From Piper betle (Eukaryota; Streptophyta; Magnoliopsida; Piperales; Piperaceae), in assembly GCA_033002965.1 (NCBI GenBank), contig JAURVB010013882.1, forward strand, positions 406,062 through 470,061: a DNA stretch of 64,000 nt. The letters run 5' to 3'. The translations under genes and the position numbers were made by a program. Shown here piece after piece: positions 60,050-64,000 of this stretch (position 1 is the first letter of the stretch; each line of letters starts with the position of its first letter). The notes below the pieces were generated by a model. It was not told where the DNA came from. It was given only the letters and a program-made list of their open reading frames with translations, and did not search any database.

Positions 60050-61800
60050 CAGCGCTACAGTGCACTGCCCTATTTTGGCAGCGCCAATGCGCTGCCAAAC
60101 GTGGCCCGTCGGATCTTGATCCGACGGCCCACGATCAAACCACCCACCCACCCCCACACCCACTGTTGGACCGGCCCGCCAGACCCGCCCGACCCACCCC
60201 TCCCGCCCCGCGACCGCCTCGCCACACCGCGCACCGCCCGCCGCCGCGCCGCCCTCCCCGCCAGCGGGCGCCCGACCCCCCAGCGGCCTCGCCCCTGCCC
60301 TCCACCCCCTCCGCCCGCCCGGCCATCTCCCGCCGCCGTGGTCCCCACCCCCAGCCGGCACCGTGGATCCACCACCAACCCCCCCCCGCCCGCCTGCCCA
60401 GCTGGTGCCCCCCGCCACCCCCTCTCCGCCACCGCCCAGGCCGCTGCCCCTGCCCCGCCGCGCCTGCCCCCGCCGGCCTCCCTAGCCCCGCCCAGCCCTG
60501 CCCCGCCCCTGCCCCTGCCCAGCCCTAGGCCGCCCCTGCCCCTGCCCCCGCCGGCCTCCCCTACCCGCCGCCCAGCCCTGCCAGCTCCTGAGGCCGCCCC
60601 AGCCCCTGCCCCCGCTGGCACCCCAGCCCCTGGCCTGCCCCAGCCACTGCCCTGCCCCCAGCCCCCGACCCCCGCCCAGCCCCTGCCCCGCCCCCGCCCG
60701 CCGGCTCGCCCCAGCCCCCGCCCCCGCCACGCAAGCCGCCCCTGCCCCGCCGTTGCGCCTGCCCCAGCCGGCCTCCCTGCCCGCCCCGCCCCGCTGGCCG
60801 CTGCCTTTGCCCCGTCGGCCGCCGCAGCCTCCGCCCAGCCCGCCCGCCGCCCCCCCCCCGCGGGTGGCCGGCGGCGAGGTCGCCGGCGGTGGGGTGGCGC
60901 GGCGAGAGAGAGCGGGGGGGAACAGGGGAGGGTAAAAACGTAATAAAAACTTTACTCGGTCCCTGACTCGAGTTAATATTACGAAATAAATTTAAAAAAT
61001 AAAATTTTTTTAATAAATACTTGATTTGATCTCGCACGAGATCGAGCCAATATTACGAAATAAATTAAAAAAATAAAATTTTTTTATAATAAATACTTGA
61101 TTCGATCTCGCACGAGATCGAGTCAATATTACGAAATAAATTTTAAAAAATAAAATAATTTTGTAATAAAAACTTTATTCGGTCCCACACGAGACCGGCG
61201 CCGCACATTTCCCAGCAGGCCCATCCAGCCCCGAGGCGGCGACATTGTTGGCCAACGCGCTGCTGGCGGCAAGGTCGCCGGCAGGGGGTGGCACGCCTAA
61301 ACAAATGAGGAAGAAACAGGGGAGAGTATTTTGGTAATAAAAATTTTACTCAATCGAACTCGAGTTAATATTACAAAATAAATTTTAAAAAATAAAATAA
61401 TGTCATAAAAACTTGACTCGAGTCGGGATCGAGTCAATAATATGAAATAAATTTAAAAAATATAAAATAATTTTGTAATAAAAACCTTACTCGATTATGT
61501 GCGGGACCGAGTCAAGTTTTTATTACAAAATAACTTTATTACCGAATAAAATTTTATTACAAAATAAATTTTAACAAAAATAAAATAATTCCGTAATAAA
61601 TTATTTTAACTCGAGTCGGGATCGAATAAAGATTTTATTACGAAATTATTTTATTTAATTTTTTTTGTAATATTAACTTAAGTCGGGATTGAGTCCTGAC
61701 CCGCAGCCCTCGCCCCGCCCCCACCCCAAGCCGCCCCTGCCAGCCCGCCCCTGCCCCCGGCCCCGCCCGGAGATTGTAGTTAATATTCTTATAATATTAA
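60047..61800. mobile_element. Second (TA)n-adjoining element: hairpins, GC-rich core and AT-rich degenerate repeats
   Basis: Directly after (TA)n come GGGCAG/CTGCCC, the perfect 8-bp hairpin GGCAGCGC/GCGCTGCC (60077-60096) and the perfect 10-bp stem CCGTCGGATC/GATCCGACGG (60106-60127). A very GC-rich Pro/Ala-type block runs to about 60940, with recurring CCCGCC and GCCCCTGCCC words. From 60940 to 61700, units of roughly 70-100 bases recur: TCGAGTCAATATTACGAAAT, AAATTTAAAAAATAAAAT, TAATAAATACTTGATTCGAT, CTCGCACGAGATCGAG. Further GC-rich patches lie at 61190-61290 and 61690-61770. The right boundary is not clear. No gene is supported. Confidence 0.45.
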
Positions 61801-61965
61801 ATTAAAAAAATTGACTTGGTCGCGATTGTAGTTAATATTCTTATAATATTTAAATAAATCAAAAATCAAGACCAAGTTACAAGTACAAACTTACAAGTTA
61901 CAAAAGTATGAAATTTGATTAAAGCAAATAACATTTCATGGTAACAAGTTACAAATTCGGAGCTA

Positions 61966-64000
61966 TCATAGTGCATCACTGCTTTGACAATCGCCATCGC
62001 TCCGCCGACACCCCTGAATAGCCTCCACGACTCCACTTTCAGATGGAACAAATTTTTGCCTATATATTTAAAAACAAAACATGGAAAATAATCACAAAAA
62101 TATATATATAACAAACATCAAAAGAAGGGTTTCTTAGGCAACATTACCGTGATACAATTGCAGGGCAAGTGCGTTTATCATGCCCAACTCCCCGTTGATT
62201 ACAACCATGGCACAACCTATCTTTTCCCAAATGGTCCAGTGCAAGTTCTTTACCACTCTTCCATCTTTTACCACTTCCTTTTGTCTTTGATTGTGCAGGT
62301 GGATGGACTTGTATTCCATGATGTAGTTGTATTCCATGATGCCGATCATCTACCACATCTTCTACCAATTTTTCTATCTCCAACAATTTTTGCTTGGCGA
62401 GTTCAAACTTTTCAGATGACGAATATGCCTTTTTGGCCCATCGATTAAATATACAGTGCAATTCTCCCCAATTTGAGAATAACGTTTTCTGACAATCACC
62501 ATGAAGTTCCACTCCCTCACCATCAAAAACAACTTCCTTTGCTATGTCAATTGTCCATCTCTTCATGATATACATTTCAGGAAAAATATCCCCCTCATTC
62601 AATCTAAGTACATATAGCAAATGTCTACAGGGCAAACCTTCACTTTCTAAAAGCTGACAACTACACGTGCATCTCCTATTAGCTCCTTTGTAAATAACAT
62701 GTGAAACCAAGCCTTTACTATTTCTACAACATGTTACATCATACTGTTCAACATCCTCCCCATCTAATTTCTTATGAGATGAGCAACAAGCCATACTGTA
62801 TTGTAGTTCTTCTTGAAACTTATAAAACACTTTTCGAGTATAAACTTTTGCCATCGTACATTCCATATTGAATGGGGTGACCAATTTAGGGCTTTTATAT
62901 GTATTTTCATATGCTTCTTTTGCCTCGTTCAATCTCTGTCTTTTGATAGCTCTCTCATATCTATGTATAAACTCAATGAGGCTATTTTTTTTGTTCACAT
63001 ACCTTGAGTAAAATGAGTTTTGGGATTCACTTCGTTGTGAACTTCTTATACCAGCTAAAAATATACCTTTACTATACACTGGCACCCAAGCATGACGAAT
63101 TGCATATATAGATTTCAACCACTCATTTCCCACTACGCAATTGTCTTTCATTAGTGCACTCCATTGTGATTCAAAGACTTCTTCGTTTTCCGCACCATAA
63201 ATTAAACTGTGGAATGGCTCATAAAACTCCTTCCTGTGAGCAATTGCACCTAATTTTTCAGTCTCCTTCTTAAGGATATGCCAAATGCAAAGACGATGAT
63301 ATGTTGAAGGAAATATCAATTTAATTGCTTTATCCATTGCCGGATCTTGGTCAGTAACAATTGCCCCGGGATGCCTTCCATCCATGCATTTTAAAAATGT
63401 TTCAAAAAGCCACACAAACGATTCTGTCTTCTCATTACACAAAAATGCACATCCAAATGTAATTGTTTGCCTGTGATGGTTTACTCCGGTGAATGGGGCA
63501 AAAACAAGTGAATATTTATTTGTATTATATGTTGTATAAAAAATGATCACATCTGAGTATAGCTGATAATTTTTCCTTGCAATTCCATCCGCCCAAAAAC
63601 AATGTTTTAATCTGCCCTCATCATCCAATTCATAGCAATAAAAAAGGAGTTATTCATTTCTTTCATTTCCTCGAAGTGTTCCATCAATAATTGGGCATCA
63701 ATTTCCTTTATCTCCTTTCTATATTTTGTCTGCACATTTCTAATATCTATCTCTGTACAACCAATATTTTCTGCCCCACCTGCTTCAATTTCTAGCACAG
63801 ACATTAGTTGAGAAGTTTTGATGTTAGCCTCTCCGAATTGGTCAATCAAGTTTCGGTGCACACTTGTAACATGCCTATGTGCCCTGAGAAATTGAATTTT
63901 TGATGGTGTAAGGAGTGCATGACTATGTCCTTCTTCGAAATACATGACATTCCATGTGCCCTCTTTATTCTTAGTTACCCTCATGCGTGCTTGACAACCT
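61966..64000 (-). pseudogene. FAR1-related (MULE-derived) protein, frameshifted, 5' end outside window
   Basis: The minus-strand frame from 64000 encodes the end of a FAR1 DNA-binding domain (GCQARMRVTKNKEGTWNV, FEEGHSHAL) up to 63640, then shifts frame in a T6 run (63641-63646). One more T would restore the match SFF-x-CYELDDEGRLKHCFW. From 63628 the frame continues with the MULE transposase domain (VTDQDPAMDKAIKLIFP, CIWHILKK), a SWIM finger (CTCSCQLLESEGLPCRHLL) and a zinc knuckle (CHGCNQRGVGHDKRTC). At 62144 a donor (TCACG|GTAATG) can join a last exon at 62059-61966 after a TATATAG acceptor, adding about 30 residues. The first catalytic Asp of the DDE pattern (usually FDTTY) is Tyr here (FYTTY). 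This could be a FRS transcription factor or a MULE transposase relic; the single frameshift is the only hard break seen. Confidence 0.8.

Noticed and set aside
59403..61037. Many overlapping long frames (up to 280 codons) on both strands, rich in Pro, Ala, Gly and Arg
   Set aside because: They follow from extreme GC content and absence of stop-like words. Several phases are open at once, the sequence is low complexity, and no domain, splice signal or start context supports a gene.

Overview
This window is nuclear DNA of a flowering plant. The evidence is spliced genes of plant-specific families (AP2/ERF, LBD, CLE, metallothionein type 2, a plastid CBSX protein), large AT-rich intergenic regions, Ty1/copia and LTR remains, and a FAR1/MULE-type gene. 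The very GC-rich coding of the ERF, LBD and several first exons hints at a monocot, but that is an inference. I see no bacterial, organellar or CRISPR features.

Layout. 0-8 kb: a field of short hairpins (1-510), an orphan MRG-like first exon, a VPS8 pseudogene broken by an internal inversion whose ends carry 80-bp inverted arms, an LTR fragment, and a CLE-type peptide gene (7.2 kb). 8.5-13.6 kb: a decayed REV1 DNA-polymerase gene, a PIP-like secreted peptide gene (12.4 kb), and a small palindrome-rich element set in (TA)n. 13.7-22.1 kb: an intact eight-exon CBSX gene, an ERF/DREB repressor on the minus strand, and a two-exon gene of unknown function with a C2HC motif. 22.9-31.0 kb: a degenerate copia fragment, then two LTR-like elements of one family nested in opposite orientation. 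31.2-40.5 kb: a 306-bp direct duplication 5 kb apart, an unidentified exon pair, an intact type 2 metallothionein gene, an LRX-like LRR pseudogene and a receptor-like-kinase pseudogene. 43.8-48.8 kb: an intact 14-exon macro-domain plus CRAL-TRIO gene (GDAP2-like) on the minus strand. 52.8-53.6 kb: a class II LBD gene. 57.7-61.8 kb: a mosaic of GC-rich low-complexity blocks, AT-rich degenerate repeats and (TA)n-bounded elements. 61.9-64.0 kb: a FAR1-related gene with one frameshift, running off the window.

I read eight genes as probably functional: CLE, PIPL, CBSX, ERF, the C2HC unknown, MT2, the GDAP2-like gene and LBD. Exon boundaries were derived by following the frame across GT/AG junctions by eye. 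Several normally low-copy genes (REV1, VPS8, MRG) are present only as wrecks, which fits decay of duplicates after a genome or segmental duplication. The window contains no operon-like system. Its most unusual content is structural: hairpin fields with compensating stems, (TA)n-embedded palindromic elements, the VPS8 inversion with duplicated ends, and a compact three-way-junction fold at 41.9 kb.
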